64,000 nt of DNA from Melitaea cinxia (GCF_905220565.1 NC_059421.1:9321501-9385500); one strand, 5' to 3'; counted from the first letter of the stretch, positions 10,131 through 23,200 are shown. A program made the numbers and translations. Notes: a model not told the origin generated them from the sequence alone.

Positions 10131-10987
10131 AAAAAATACTCTTTAGAGTTTTTACACACGCTTCTTGAAAATAAAAATTAAAAAGCTTTATTCACGTCTG
10201 AAACTAAGGCAAACGGTCAGCTAATGTATCTTAATTTATTTTTCTCATTTTGTAGCAAATAATACCGTTTAGACAATTATTTGCTTGGTAACTCAAATTG
10301 ACCCACTTTTCAGCCGTTTCACTTACATTAATTCGACCCTTTATTTTTTTGCACACTGAAACATTTCTGTCTAGAAATAGTGGATTAATATGTTTATCAT
10401 TATAGCTTTGACGTTTATATTTTAGTTCAAAAATGTATTACTGAAATTGAGTTTCAAAGGAGTGTTATTTATTAACTTTTTTCTTATTAAAATAATAGTT
10501 TAAAAAAAATAAGAAACAAAATTAAAGATATATTTATAGTTACAGACTAATATATTTAATTAATTTATACTTTACTCATTAATCACAATAAAGAAAACTT
10601 GACATACATTTTTTTTTTCAATTCTGACAAACATCCTTCGTGTCTTTGGAATTAACTAAAACGCTAATATTTATTCCAGTTTAATATTATAGTTATATTA
10701 GGGAATCACCTATTAAAGCAAACAGATATAAAAACTTAAACTAGTTTTAGTTTCAGAAGAATAAGTATAACATAATAATTATAGCTTGGAAGAAAAATAT
10801 TCAATAAATGTACAGAATCAGTCGAGTTTCGATTTTATAATCACAAAAAATCTAGAACATTCGAACTGGGTCAGCGGTCCGCAATTAATGGTTGATCAGG
10901 TTACATTATTAATTTATAATTCTGTTACACCAAAATAACATAATCCGTTTAATAAACTGCCTCGCTCGAAATTGTTAATAGCAAGCG
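10131..10987. other. AT-rich non-coding stretch
   Basis: No supported gene or repeat. It holds several A and T runs only. Confidence 0.5.
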
Positions 10988-11030
10988 TTGTGTATACTTA
11001 TATTAGTTTCTCTTATATTTCATATGAAAC

Positions 11031-11640
11031 TAGAAGTGGCAAACAAGAACGATCAGACTGGTGGTAAGCTGATATCGTACCTAATGGATGCGAGCAACAC
11101 ATCCCTATCCTCGACACTACCTCACAGCTCTGGCCCCCTTAACATAGGAACACAACACTACTTGGAAGCAGGGTTTTAGCTGTGATCTTCTGTAAGGTCG
11201 AGGCAGTGCCGGTTTTCGTACTATCAGCGCCCTGGGCAAGATTTCAAGGGCACACCCGGATTGCAATTCAATCCAATATTTAAAAAATCAATGGACGTAA
11301 TTGCATAACTGTTCAGTAAAAGTTAGAATAGCTCTCAATATAATAAAAAAAAAAAAAAAGTATTCAGTATTTATATCGACGGACTCTTTTCTTCACTCGT
11401 CGTCTTTTTCAGCAATTTAATTTTCAATTGACATTATCTAGTATTCATTCAACAGTTATCTGATCTAACTACCTATCAGAGTCAGAGCCTGTGGCGCCCC
11501 CTTATATCCAGCGCCCTAGGCGTTCGCCCTACCGCGCCCTACACTAACGCCGCTACTGGGTCGAGGTACTTCCCCGTTCGGGCTGCTTCAGATTTTGAGC
11601 AGGAAATATTCTGCTGTGCCCTACCCCAGTTAAGTTCAAG
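11031..11640 (+). repeat. Interspersed repeat family B, split by a nested insertion
   Basis: The copy begins with the CTGGTGGTAAG region, continues through ACACAACACTACTTGGAAGC and TGTGATCTTCTGTAAGGTCGAGG, and resumes after the insertion with GGTCGAGGTACTTCCCC and GAGCAGGAAATATTC to the CCCAGTTAA end. The interruption is the hAT-like element at 11204-11558. Confidence 0.8.
11204..11558. mobile_element. Non-autonomous hAT-like element with 8-bp target-site duplication
   Basis: The insertion is flanked by identical GGTCGAGG at 11196-11203 and 11559-11566. It starts with CAGTGCCGG and ends with CCGCTACTG, whose complement is CAGTAGCGG, so both ends show an imperfect CAGT-type terminal inverted repeat. 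An 8-bp duplication with CAGT ends is characteristic of the hAT superfamily. It is 355 bp, has no open frame and would need a transposase from elsewhere. A CAGCGCCCT(G/A)GGC motif occurs near both ends. Confidence 0.82.
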
Positions 11641-14194
11641 AAGTCAATCAATTCATTCTAAAAAAAAATAATAGTCCAATACAAACTATTTTACTTCTAA
11701 ATACTTCGTACAATCGTGTAAAAAATTTGATTAGTTTTGGAAATTATTGTCAAATTATAACTATTGCTACGACATAATTTTCCGAATTCCCCACTTTTAC
11801 GTATTGTGTTTCTCCTATTTCCACATCTTGTTTGTCCCTACGCACGACATTTGATAGAATTTACTACGCCTTTACCATTATTGGTTGGTTGTTCTCTTGA
11901 TTTGTTTACTCTTTACGTCGCCTTTATTGTGTGACAATTTATAGTAATTTATCCTTTGTTGTTTGGAACATGATATTTGTAAACATATTTTTATTATCGT
12001 ATTTAGAAGAATTTATATCAAAATTCTAACTTAGCTATTGTTGATTATGTATATAATGCTATATGAAAAGTATAAATAATAAATGTATTAGTTTAATATT
12101 GCTCAAAAACTTAACTTTGATGATAGGCTACATCCTACTTTTTTTTTTTTTTTTTACTTTTACTTTTTTTTTTTTTCCCGGCAAAACAACGTGTGTGTTA
12201 TGTGTGGAGATGTGGTATATGACTGAAAGAGGAATGGGGCGTTGTGAACGATGACGGCCTATAAAAATTAAAAAAAAAAAAATACATCTGACATTCATTT
12301 TTTGACCTCACTGTACTTGTAATATATTAAGTAATGAATTTGAAATAACAAATCTATCACAATTATGAAAATTAAAAAAAAAACATTATTAGTCTTTTAG
12401 TGTATTGGAATGTATGATATTTTTAGTCCGTCAATCTTTAGCCAACACAAAAAATGGTTTATCCACGCGAAAACATGCCGCGTATCAATAAAAAATATTT
12501 ATATATTTTTAATAATAATTTAATATATCATATACACAAAAGAAATACTTTTAAAATTTTCTCTTAATATGGGAGAAATAATCATTACATCAAAAGGAAG
12601 TCAAAATCAAGCGAGTAAAAGTTCGTTTGTCACTAAATTCATTTTTAATAATCTGAGAAAAATTAAACAATTTTGATTTTTGTTTTAGATGACTTGAATA
12701 TTATAAACGTATAAAGTTACAGACATCGTGTTACTAAATAGGTAACGCCATAAACTATAAAAGAAAATGTCTACCAAACTCGCACGTATAGAGATCCAAT
12801 TTAGATGACACCAATGTTTAGCACATCTGATTTCAAAGGCGGTAATTATGTAGACGTTTGAATGTTAAATCTTCCAAAAAGAGATTGAATCTATCTATTC
12901 ATTTCCAAATAACAAGTAAATGTGTTAATGATTGCCTTTAAAGAAACACTAGAAAGTTAGAACTGTCACGTAATAGTACATCGTGGTAGTAACATTACCC
13001 AAAAGAACTTTATTGTGTTGCAATCAATTTAAGACCGTAGCTACTTGTTTTTAGAAGTTAAATTCGAAAGAAGGTTACAGTTTAACAGTTCCTTATAAAG
13101 AATTGTTGTTTTTAAAATTGAAACAGGTGGACAAAGTCAATACGCCAGTTAAGGTTGTTGACAAAACAATTCTTTGAACTCTTTAGATGGAACAATTTTG
13201 CTTTACAGTTCAAAAAATTCAAGCTATTTTTTAAATGAAGACAAAAAGAAAAGTTAACTTTGAAATTGTGTTCCTTAATGCTTTACTATTCTGCAGGTGT
13301 ATCGTTTCCAACAAGACTGAATTTAAACAACCGAAAAGTATAAAGTACACGATTTTTTACAAATTATAATATTTTAAAAATTAAATACATACTCTCAGAT
13401 ACCAATGAGTTTAAAAAAATTACTAATAGACAAAATCTTCATTAATATTTTGTATCAACAAAATCAATATAAAAATACAAATAAGAAATAATATCAATTG
13501 TAACCAAAATTCAAAAAATTCAAAATAGTTTGTTTAAGGAACAGTGATTCCCACAATAGGCAATGCATGTGACCAATTTTTCTAGATTTACTTTTGAAGT
13601 CAATAATAACTTCAAGTAGAATTATTATAGAATTATAAATATAAGATATAAAAGTGGTTCTAAAATCTTCCCTGAAAAGGCACATCTTTAATTCAAGTTT
13701 CAACAATATAACGCTGCATTTATCGCATCAACTAAAGAAGTTTAATAATAAAAATGTACATTATAAAATATAAAACAACATTCCCGTAAACAAACTATTC
13801 CTGTACAAACTCCAGCCCATTCCTGAAGTTACCGAACGTACAAGCTTTTGTTAAAAGTTTCAACTTTAAAAAGAGAAGCCAAGATTTCATGTCACAGGAC
13901 AAAACTTTATTCTCTGCTTGTACAAAATTAGCCTCTTTAAGGCGTCGACAATACCGCTGTGTTTGTTTTTTAGTTTTGTACCAAGATGTATTTTTTTGGT
14001 TTCTTTTAGTTTTCGGTTAATCTTTAAGGAATTGTTAGTCTTATTCGGTGGATGGAACTTTTAAGGGTTATTATTAAATTGTGTATTCCAGTTTAAGTTT
14101 TTAAAAGTGTTTAATATTACAGGGATTCTGAGAAATGTTGAGTTCTTGTTAATGTTACCTATGGTGTGATATGATGTATATATTTATATATAAT
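11641..14194. other. AT-rich non-coding stretch
   Basis: No supported gene. It contains long T tracts at 12140-12177 and many A/T runs. Short open frames here (for example 12063-12254, largely Phe) are products of homopolymers. Confidence 0.5.
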
Positions 14195-14205
14195 ATGTAA
14201 TTATT

Positions 14206-14255
14206 AGACCGCCAACTCGCAGTGGAGCAGCGTCGTGGATTAAGCTCCAATCTTG
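14206..14255 (+). repeat. SINE family C 3' fragment
   Basis: CCGCCAACTCGCAGTGGAGC and the following GGATTAAGCTC match the 3' half of the full SINE at 60957-61265. Confidence 0.6.
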
Positions 14256-14520
14256 CATAGAGAAATGTGTGTGTGTTTGTTAAATTATTGTATATACATG
14301 TAGGATGTGTAAATTTAAAGACGATTGCGTGAAAGGGAATGTTAGAGTGAGTATGCATGATGTGAAGAATGATTGACATTGACAGACGAACGTGTGACAG
14401 TGAGTTTGGGTGTGGCGCTAAGCGAGTGAAGACGGCAAGACGTGTATTTTTATTTCTCTGTGTATTTGAATAAACCAGCATTTTAACGACTTTGGATTTT
14501 TTGATTTTATCCCACATACA
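14256..14520 (+). other. Transcript-end-like segment, possible solo LTR
   Basis: This is a GTG-rich stretch followed by GAATAAACCAGC, which contains an AATAAA signal. The mix of a unique higher-complexity block and a polyadenylation-type signal is LTR-like. I could not find a flanking duplication, so the identification is weak. Confidence 0.2.
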
Positions 14521-15162
14521 TTTTCATAAAATCAGCTAACAAAATGAATATGAAGACCATTATAGACACTTACAGCACCAGAGAAGCCACAAATACGCCG
14601 CTGGCCAAAATTATTGTTATATTTGGTTTTGTAGGAAGAAAATAAATATACTTTTTTCGTGTAAAAATAACATTGTTACCAACTAAATAATGGAAAAAGT
14701 TTCCAACAATGGTCAATAGAAACGGACAACACTGAGGAAGAAAATAAAGTCATGTTTCACTTTTTAACCCCTTCCAATCAACCCCTTCCATTCCCTCTTA
14801 TTATTTGAAACCAGCCCCATGTGATGTTTTCATCCCTGGAGCGATTTTATAAATATTTAAAAAAGGTATATACAGAATCTTAGGAAGAAACTCTGCAATT
14901 TTTATGATACGATCGTGCGAGAGGAAGAGGTGATTTTGAATGTGTGTTAGAAAGGGATGGACGATCGCGAGATAGAAAACAGGGTAGATTGTAAAAGTTC
15001 ATTGTTATAGGGCAATTTTGAATTAAGGTGGGTTGGAAATTTTGTTAAAGTTTTCTTTTAATCTCTCATTATCTTCGTAATTCTGACACAGATTATAAAA
15101 TTATACAAAGACAGTGAGGTATACTAAAAAAGCACTCATAGTTCATATTACTAATGTAAGAA

Positions 15163-15232
15163 CCAACCTTTCTCCAAAACGGAGAAAGAGGTCTATACCC
15201 AGCACTGGAATGTTACAAAATAGGCTGGCTGG
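15163..15232 (+). repeat. SINE family C tail fragment, diverged
   Basis: CTTTCTCCAAAACGGAGAAAGAGG and CCCAGCACTGGAATGTTAC correspond to the CTTCTCC...GAAAGAGGCCTATGCCCA 3' segment of the SINE. A small inverted repeat (TTTCTCC/GGAGAAA) is present. Confidence 0.5.
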
Positions 15233-15411
15233 AAATAATGGCAGAATGGGCAGATGGCTAAACAGATCTGACCCAAACTTGGTACATAAAAGGTTGGAGA
15301 TTCTCAAATAACACATAGGCCGTTTTTCCTGAAATTCCCAAATGATAAAAAACAGCGGTTAGACATATATAGAAGGAGTTAAACATAGATAGTAGTCTAT
15401 GGTATCTTTTA

Positions 15412-15590
15412 TACAACTACGTCAGTAAACAAGCATATCGTTACGTTTATGCCAAACACGAGAAGCACCGCAAGGCCGTAGCTGACCCTACCCCCAAATT
15501 CTGGTCACCTTACTCACCACAGGAACACAACACTGCTTAAAAGCAGTATTATTTAGCTGTGATCGTTCTGGATCGTGTGTGACAAATCTC
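15412..15590 (+). repeat. Interspersed repeat family B, partial
   Basis: It contains GTCAGTAAACAAGCATA, GCTGACCCTACCCCC, TCTGGTCACCTTACTCACC and the ACACAACACTGCTTAAAAGC block, then stops after GTGATCG. Confidence 0.7.
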
Positions 15591-15599
15591 ACAGTCATT

Positions 15600-17190
15600 A
15601 TAAGTGGATATATAATATTACATATAATTTAGTAATTAAAATTAAAATAAAAACAGTTTATTTGTTCTAGGACCTACTTGTGTCTGATGCAGTGAACTGG
15701 GATTATCGTTAATGTGAATTTAATAAGTAAGGGTCGTGAACCCGAGCGGTACATCTAACACATTAGGTACATAGAAAGGCCAAAATGCAATATTTGTAAG
15801 GGTTCAAGAAATATATCAGCCTCTATTGCTTATTGGATACGGAACTAGCGAATTTGAATAAAAGGTTGTCGTAAAATAGTCGCCATCCTATTATTGCGGG
15901 TCGTAGGGATGGGACGTGCGACGTTTATCGATATTTTGTTTTAGGGTTTTTTTTTATGTCGACATTTGCATGTTTTGTTCGAACTGTAAAGAGATTGTTT
16001 CTGTCTTGTAGATCGATGAATATTGTAGCATAATTGGATTTGGTTTTACATTTTGTTTCACTTTTGTAACGTACCTTCTAATTATTTATCTAAATGAAAG
16101 GAAATAACACACTATAATTGTGGCATAATAAACATTTGACATTTAAAATTTATTATCTGTTGTTATTTAGCGAAATAATATTTAACAAAATAAATCCCAA
16201 AAATGTCAAATTCAAGAGATTCATTGGTATTCAAATTACTACCAAACACTTCGCTAATATATGTAGGTACAACACTGCTTCATTAAAAAAAAAACTTTGC
16301 AATACATAACATAAAAACAATAAAAAACAATTTACAAAATAAAGGTCTTATCGATTAGAAGCAATACGAATTCCCTTCACGAGTATTAGTAAAGTCTCAA
16401 TCGACAATAAATACCAATATCATCGATACATCAAGCGCATCCCTCAAAAACCTATCAAGGCAACCCTTCAACCGCCATAAACCGAGATCCCAGACATATC
16501 TGACCCGTTTGATTCATCTGGGGTTAAGCTTCCACATAAAAACTTTCTTACGCATCGCCCCGAACAAGATTTTTCGCTTAGGTAATGCTTATTGAGAATT
16601 TTTTTCGCTTTTTTTCTTCATACTCCGTTTTGTTTTCATAAAGGGTAATGCTTTGTTTGTGTTTTCAAGAGATCACTCGATAATCCACGTGTGATAAATC
16701 AAGCGAAGTTTTTTATCGATATACAAATTATCGCTACTCACGAGAAGACCACCACAACGTATTGTAAAAAATTTAGGAATTATAAAACTTTTCATTTTTA
16801 TTAATTTATATATGTATATGATACCTACCTTAATTTGTATTGGATGACATCATTTGCAGTGGCTGTCAACTTTTTTGATCAATTACTCATTTTTTGTGTT
16901 CAATAATTTTATAACAATTTGATGACACTGGCTTATACTACACACTCTTACATAACCTATTTAAATGTGTATGTATATTTAGACGAAAGATAATCTATAT
17001 TAATTAAAATAATTTTCTAATGCTGTTGCTGGACCAATTTTAGCCGTTCTTCGTAGCAGGTTCATACTGAATGAAAATTTAGAAAAACCGGAAAATTTCT
17101 TAAACGCACAACTATTAAAACGTCATACATTTGACAGTTCACAAGATAGAACAAATTGGTTAGTTTAGCCTACGTAAAGTATATAAGTAG
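15600..17190. other. Intergenic or intronic non-coding stretch
   Basis: No supported gene or repeat boundary. A somewhat GC-richer block at about 16430-16580 has no recognisable coding signal. It lies downstream of the nephrin-like exon on that gene's strand and may be intron. Confidence 0.4.
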
Positions 17191-17197
17191 TACTTAC

Positions 17198-17377
17198 ATA
17201 TGACGGTCAAAGACGCATTCGCCCGTATAACCTTGTGCATCTGAGCTGGACCAACTTGACATTGATACTCGGCATCGTCTTCTAGAGTCACATTCACTAT
17301 CCTCAAATTGTAGACCCCGTGGCGTCTGTCACCGAACATGGTGTACCTTGGGTAGCCGGGTATAACTGACGAGTATC
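17198..17377 (-). CDS. Exon encoding second half of the first Ig domain of a nephrin/sticks-and-stones-like adhesion receptor
   Basis: The exon is bounded by TTTGCAG upstream and GTAAGTA downstream, both good splice consensus, and is 180 bp with phase 1 at both ends. It encodes IPGYPRYTMFGD, a VYNLRI strand and the DDAEYQCQVG motif holding the second Ig cysteine, and it has two N-glycosylation sequons (NVT, NAS). The PGYPRY...DDAEYQCQVG pattern is characteristic of the first Ig domain of nephrin, Sns and Hbs, transmembrane proteins that mediate heterotypic adhesion in myoblast fusion and nephrocyte slit diaphragms. It joins in phase to the exon at 29597-29746. The next exon was not recognised downstream. 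A repeat (family F) begins only about 33 bp upstream of the acceptor. Confidence 0.88.
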
Positions 17378-17410
17378 CTGCAAAGATAGCAAATATTAAA
17401 TAAATATATA

Positions 17411-17577
17411 AAATTACACACACTACCATGTATTTAACATAATCACGCATATGTACTCTTTTGTTTATTATTATAGAAGTATAGTCTTTGACAACAGAAC
17501 CTTAATAATGATCAAACTTATAATTTAAATTAAGTTAATTATGGTCAAATTTCGATCACTGGGCGACCACTAGTATT
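17411..17577 (-). repeat. Interspersed repeat family F
   Basis: On the minus strand it starts at ACTAGTGGTCGCCCAG and continues to CATGGTAGTGTGTGTAATTTT. It shares both ends and intervening phrases with the copy at 50590-50713. It abuts the exon at 17198-17377, leaving only about 33 bp of other sequence before the splice acceptor. Confidence 0.65.
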
Positions 17578-17764
17578 GATAATTTAATTTCAGAAAAGAC
17601 ATAATAAGAAATTTACGTTGTAATACAGCTTGTTAATAACAGATGGCGCTGATAGCGATTAGTTTTACATTGCTTTTGTAACATCATTTCATCAAATAGC
17701 ATTTCTATTTATTGTCCCAATCGTTAGTCTTTCTATCAATCTGTGACTGCTTTGTGTCCACTCT

Positions 17765-17930
17765 CTCTGTCATCTATACAAATAAACAAAATTGGAGTAT
17801 CTGTTTGTAATATTAAAATAACCGCTTTTACTAAATGCATGGTACAGATACCAAAATAACATTTAACTAAACCAGAATTTTTTTTTAACTCCACGAGAAC
17901 GAAGTCGCGGGCACAGCTAGTAAGCTAACA
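17765..17930 (-). repeat. Interspersed repeat family A, partial, inverted
   Basis: Reading the minus strand gives CTAGCTGTGCCCGCGACTTC, then AAAGCGGTTATTTTAATATTAC and ACTCCAATTTTGTTTATTTG, as in the 5281 and 36570 copies, with the middle deleted. Confidence 0.7.
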
Positions 17931-19079
17931 GCTAGTTATATTCAGCATTCAAACTCTGATGAAACTAGTTTCGTGTCAAAATTAAATAATTTGAACGTTT
18001 GTTATTACAAATATAAAATTTTAAATGTATATTTGTTACTAAATCATGACAGAAGAACTGGATGAGATTCGGTACAGAGATAAGAATGTCTGGTAATAAT
18101 CACAAGCTTACTTTATATAACGAAAATATTTATGGTTCCTGTTGAATAGATAAATAATAAAGTTACGAACAAAGGCTAGTTAAATATAAAAAATTCAATT
18201 GACGGCTACAATTTTTGGTACTTTCAGCTTTTTTGCTGTGTGCTTATGTAAGTAAAAATACGAACAATTCGTTACACAAAATATTGATATTACGTTATAG
18301 TTATTAGCTTAGATTATATGATCTTTTTATTTAATAATTACAATATGTATAACTAATGCAATAGTACTAACAATAAATACAAATAAAAACGAAATAAAAG
18401 ATACAGTCAATACTCGTTCCAATAAAAGAGTTTTGAGACGAAGAGTGAGACGATATTTTTTTTTTCCGTCAACAATTCTGACTGCCAAAGATTTCTCTAA
18501 ATCACTGTAATTAAGGAGATGATAGGATTATACGGAGAATTTAATTTCATTCAACTCAATTATCCCACTTTCGTTGAAATGTCTTGTCAATCAAGGTATT
18601 ATTAGGTCCGTTTTTAAGGCTAATTTTAATCATCGATTCGGGATTTCAAGTCTATCCAACGAATCCCTGAGATTACCGAATTCAGTACTGAATATCATAG
18701 ATGTATAAATTCTAATTAACTTGCTGATCTTATTTATGATATTTTTAAATGTATTTTTATTACAAATGACAAAATTGACATAAAACAGAAAAAAAATGGA
18801 TGATGCTTGACTAACATTGAATCCATCGCTAACAATTGAGTTTGAAGTAATATAAACAAAAGTTTTGAAGTAAAAATAAAATACTATACAAAAAAAAGTA
18901 AAATCTAAAATTCACAAAAGCCTATTGTTGTTTTTAATTTAATTATCTTTACAAAAATATGTTCACCGAAACATGTCATTGGCTCTTTCATTTTTATTGT
19001 TTTATAGTTATTGTTTGATATCAATGCTAAAATCAAAAAATTTGCTTTTGCCTGAATACGGCTATAACATCACTTGGTA

Positions 19080-19253
19080 AAAGTAGTGCTTGTCATGTGG
19101 TCTCATTTAAATTTAATTGAAATCTAATAAGTACTTTTTGAGTTCTCTTAAAATTAGTATTTACTTGATTATTTTGTTCGTCTACCTAAATTGTATTACT
19201 GGGCGATGTGATTGAAGTCGGTATTTTTTTCGTTTGCGAGCAAACAATTATTA
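19080..19253 (+). repeat. Repeat family D, 3' part
   Basis: TGTCATGTGGTCTCATTTAA, GTACTTTTTGAGTT, ATTGAAGTCGGTA and CGTTTGCGAGCAAAC match the end of the 24693-25286 element and its flank. Confidence 0.65.
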
Positions 19254-20974
19254 TATACAGGTACATATATTTATATTTTTTCGATGTAAAATCGATTTAA
19301 AATTAGTTTTTTAGCCCACTTGCATTAAAAATAATTTATATTTGATACAAGATTAACTTTTCGACCATTTTTGGTCTATTGTAATATAAAAATACTAAAA
19401 GATTCTCGACCTAAATTCTCCTTGCACAAGTCCAGTTCAAACAGGTCCATTTTTTGTTCAATTTTAACACGGAATAATAATAACACGGAATTTTCTAGAA
19501 TTTCCAGCACATTTTTCTAGAAAGTTCTTTTCGTTATCGACGCTATAACTCTTGAACTACGGTGTTAAATTATTCATTCCATTAAAGATTTTATGGTTAT
19601 CACCGAGAAGCAATTACATGCTAACTGGTAATTTTTATTCCGTAACGCAATTAATGTTCAAGTTTGGTGGAATCCTCGATCGATTAAAAGATTTATCTGT
19701 TCGATAACGTTGAGAGTTTCTTTTAGAAAATCAATATTATATACTGTAATAGTTTTTAAGTATTAGGCAAAAATAGTGCTATATATATATGTATCTCTCT
19801 TTTCTAGAACAACAATCTACAGCATGCTTAAATGGCAAGTTTTTTTTATTCGCTTTACAATTCGTTACTTTAATGAGATACAGGATTGAAAGTTTAAGAC
19901 CTTAATACTCAAAAAGAAACACTATTATCAAAGTAAACGGCACTTGGTAATTGAATAGACCGGCTTAAGGTCAAAATTGTTTTGTGAAGTAAATACGTTT
20001 GCCCAAAAGTATTCACACGAAGTCTACAACCAAAAAAAGAAAAAAAAAAACATAAAACATCCCATACTTTTAATTTAAAGTTTAAAAGGTCCATGTGAAA
20101 CGAAAAGAGGAAAAATGTCCAATAGACATAACGAAAATGTTTTACTGTAAATGAAAATCACAGATAGATTAAAAAACTATGCCTCCTGACCCACAGTCGA
20201 GTTTGTTACAAAAGGCCACAAAGATCGACATAATCTGGTCGTGGTCAACTATTTAGCTGGAATTTTTTTACCAGATGAATTAAACTACGCCAACTAAAAG
20301 TTACATTTGTCCACGCATCGTTGCTCGGCACTCTGGACGCAGCGTAAAATCGCATAACCTACCCAATTCTTTTTTGAAACTGACTTCGTAAAGGCCGCAT
20401 ACCTGAAACGATGGGCATAAAATTTGAGGAATTTGGAACAGTTTTTAGACTTTCACAGCCTAGTAGAGATGAATGCACGTCTTTCAATTATACTCTGTGA
20501 CTTTTTTAATGTTCTATAAAGTAATAAAACTTTTGATTCATTTTATTTATGACACGCGGAACGAATAAAAGTACAGACTTTTTTCGCGAAAGGAAGTCTG
20601 AAAGACTTCGCTACTTAGCGACAAAATATTTGTGTGTCTGTTGCTAAGTTTCTTTTTGATCGAATTTCGTCATTTCAAAATTTTTCGTAGCGTACAATAA
20701 ATTATATACTGCGCTAATTTTGTAAAAATGTCAAAACAGAATGTTTCGTTATACGCAACTAATTGTCAAAATTCCGGGTCACAATCGGTGACTAATGTTA
20801 CAGTGACTACGTTTCTGGAATAATCCAGTTTTCTGATATAATAGGAATATCATATCATCATCAAATATCATCAAAACATATTTTATTACTTCCACTATCG
20901 GAATTTATCCTAGTATACTTGATATCAGAAATATTGTTAGATTCCAAAGTATCTCGTAATTTCATTTTTTCTAT

Positions 20975-21117
20975 ACAACTAGGTCAGCAAACAGGCGTAC
21001 GACTCTGATGGTAAGCGATTACCGTAGCTTATAGCCTGCAACATCAGAAGCATTGCAAGCGCGTTGCCGACCCTACCTCTAATCCCCCCCCCCCAAATTT
21101 TCTGGTCATTTACACAA
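20975..21117 (+). repeat. Repeat family B, 5' part
   Basis: GATGGTAAGCGATTACCGTAGC, ACATCAGAAGCATTGCAAGC, CGCGTTGCCGACCCTACC, a run of C and TTCTGGTCATTTAC match the start of family B. The remainder is missing. Confidence 0.75.
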
Positions 21118-21768
21118 TTTATGAGAATAGTGTGATTTAAAAGATTTTGATATAGATGAAAAATCATCTTGCTAGAAATATGAAGACGCAAACATATTCT
21201 TTGTACGTAGTTTCACACATTGTTATTTTGGCTTCAAATATTAAAATTTATCTGAAATTATGGATGAAAAAAGCAGATTCTTCATTATTCAAGAAGAAAT
21301 CTTTTGAAGAACCAAATCCAGTTAAATATCTACATTTTCTTTGACAGAAAACATTGTGAGAAGACTTGACATAGTTCGGAAATGATATACATCTGGCGTT
21401 TAACAGAAGAAGCAAGTGGAAGATTTGGTTCAAGCTTTCTCCTTTAAAATATAATTTTTAGATAATTATAATTTAGTCGTATAATAAATAATTTCAAATA
21501 ATTAGAGAGAATAGATCGATTATTATCACTAATATTGTCTGTCTAATAGTGGTTGCCGTATACAATTAATTGCACTAGTCCAATGTGGTTTGGTAAACCC
21601 AGTTGACAATCGCATTAATAGCGATATTTCGGACTGTTTGTTGAATATTAAGTGTGAGTAGCAATGCGAATATTTTAGAAGAAACACTAAAGAAAATGGA
21701 AAAATAGAGTTTAACTTTAAGAATTCAATCAAAATAAAATATAATTTAAGTCAAGGTTTGTCCATTTT

Positions 21769-22010
21769 CAAACGACTTCAAAAAGAAGAAAGAGGTTCTT
21801 AATTTAGTTGTATTTTTTACGTGTGCTAAATTATCTATTTTTACTAGGTTTACTGATTTTAATGATTATTTTTCAGTTTAAATGGTACTTCTCAAGTTCC
21901 ATTTAAATTTAATTGAGATCTGACAAGTACTTTTTGAGTTACCCGCCATAATTTCTGTTTAAATGACTATATTTTCGACTACCTTCGTTACATTGTTTAT
22001 CAATGTACAT
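21769..22010 (+). repeat. Repeat family D, diverged copy
   Basis: It starts near ACGACTTCAAAAAGAAGAAAG and includes TTCCATTTAAATTTAATTG, AGATCTGACAAGTAC and TTTTTGAGTTACC, as in the 24693 element. Confidence 0.55.
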
Positions 22011-22084
22011 TAAAATCAGTTTTTTACGCTTGCAAGCTAACACTATTATTTTTAATAGGGACCTCTGTCCGTCCATTTTTTTTT

Positions 22085-22238
22085 ATACAATAAGTAATTA
22101 CCAACATATCACATACTAAAACCTTTTCCGAAATACGCTGCATCTTATGGTATGAGTATAATTTCGATCACTTCCGTAGCTTTCGCAGTATAGCCGAACA
22201 AAAAAACCAGCTCCCCATTTATTAGTATAGATTAGCAA
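22085..22238 (+). repeat. Diverged non-autonomous repeat tail
   Basis: It ends in TTTATTAGTATAGATTAG, the usual terminal phrase (TATTAGTATAGAT) of lepidopteran interspersed repeats. The body is too diverged to assign. Confidence 0.35.
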
Positions 22239-22708
22239 CATAAATCACTACTATATTTATAGAGGTATATGAAATTAGAACTTGAAACAAATATAATTTA
22301 TGACTAATTTTAATGATCAATAACATTTAAGTCCGCCAACCTTCCTCAGCTAATTAACATACATAAATTTCAAAGTCTTTAGTGACAACTTGCCCTGCTA
22401 ATGTATTCCACGATCTAACCATAAAAAAAAGCTTTTAGGGCAAAGAAATTAGAAACTGTCACAATAAAATATTAGAATACTCAACATTGGATCTCAATAT
22501 CGAACCAAAAACCTCGAAATATCTTCAAAATCACTTTTATAACTCAAGGGACAAGCAGCGTTTGGATTTATATCGGAAAGCAATTATTCTTAATTTGATT
22601 AACAGGATAGAGTGTATCTTGTAAAATTTACTATCCCTTACGTCAAGGGTTACAAATCAAATTAACATTGGTACAAAGTAAAACCGCTATAAATGTACGA
22701 TAAGATTC

Positions 22709-22757
22709 AGGTTGTAATATCCCACTGCAGGGTATATACCTCTTTCTCACCGACAGC
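22709..22757 (-). repeat. SINE family C 3' fragment
   Basis: GGTTGTAATATCCCACTGCAG and ACCTCTTTCTC are the complement of the SINE 3' end (GAAAGAGG...GGATATTACA). Confidence 0.55.
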
Positions 22758-23108
22758 TTAATGAGCAGGGCAGAATCAGAAGGACAGATATCAAAATTGG
22801 CAAGTAATATTTGTAATACTATAAATATATAAGTTGATATTATTTCATTCGAGTATGAGATATTACTCTCATCTCGATGTATAGTGGGTCGAGTGCTAGC
22901 CACTTACATTGTACTGACCGCCTCACTAGTGTCATCTGTAAGTGCAGGGTAGCTGCCAAACGATGAGCCAAAATTGCCCATTGAAGAATTGCAGAATGAT
23001 ATAGTAGAGGAATTTAATGGATAAAAAGTCGTAAAACAAAATTAAAGTGAAGTTATATTTGGTGATGATGTAACTTTGAATGATAATAATCTTTTGTTTG
23101 TTCTCGAA

Positions 23109-23200
23109 AAACCGACTTCAATTAGCATTGACAAGTGTACTACAATACGTATTAATAGAGATAACTCAAACTCAACAATAAAATTAAATTTTTATATGTC
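23109..23200 (-). repeat. Repeat family D, terminal fragment
   Basis: AAAACCGACTTCAATTAGC and GACAAGTGTACTACAATACG match the end of family D in inverted orientation. Confidence 0.55.

Noticed and set aside
12063..12254. Open frame with a long phenylalanine run
   Set aside because: It is produced by T tracts.
14155..14517. 120-codon minus-strand open frame
   Set aside because: It crosses a SINE fragment and low-complexity CAC/GTG-rich DNA and shows no domain.
22643..22903. 86-codon minus-strand frame
   Set aside because: Part of it lies over a SINE family C 3' fragment and the rest has no domain.
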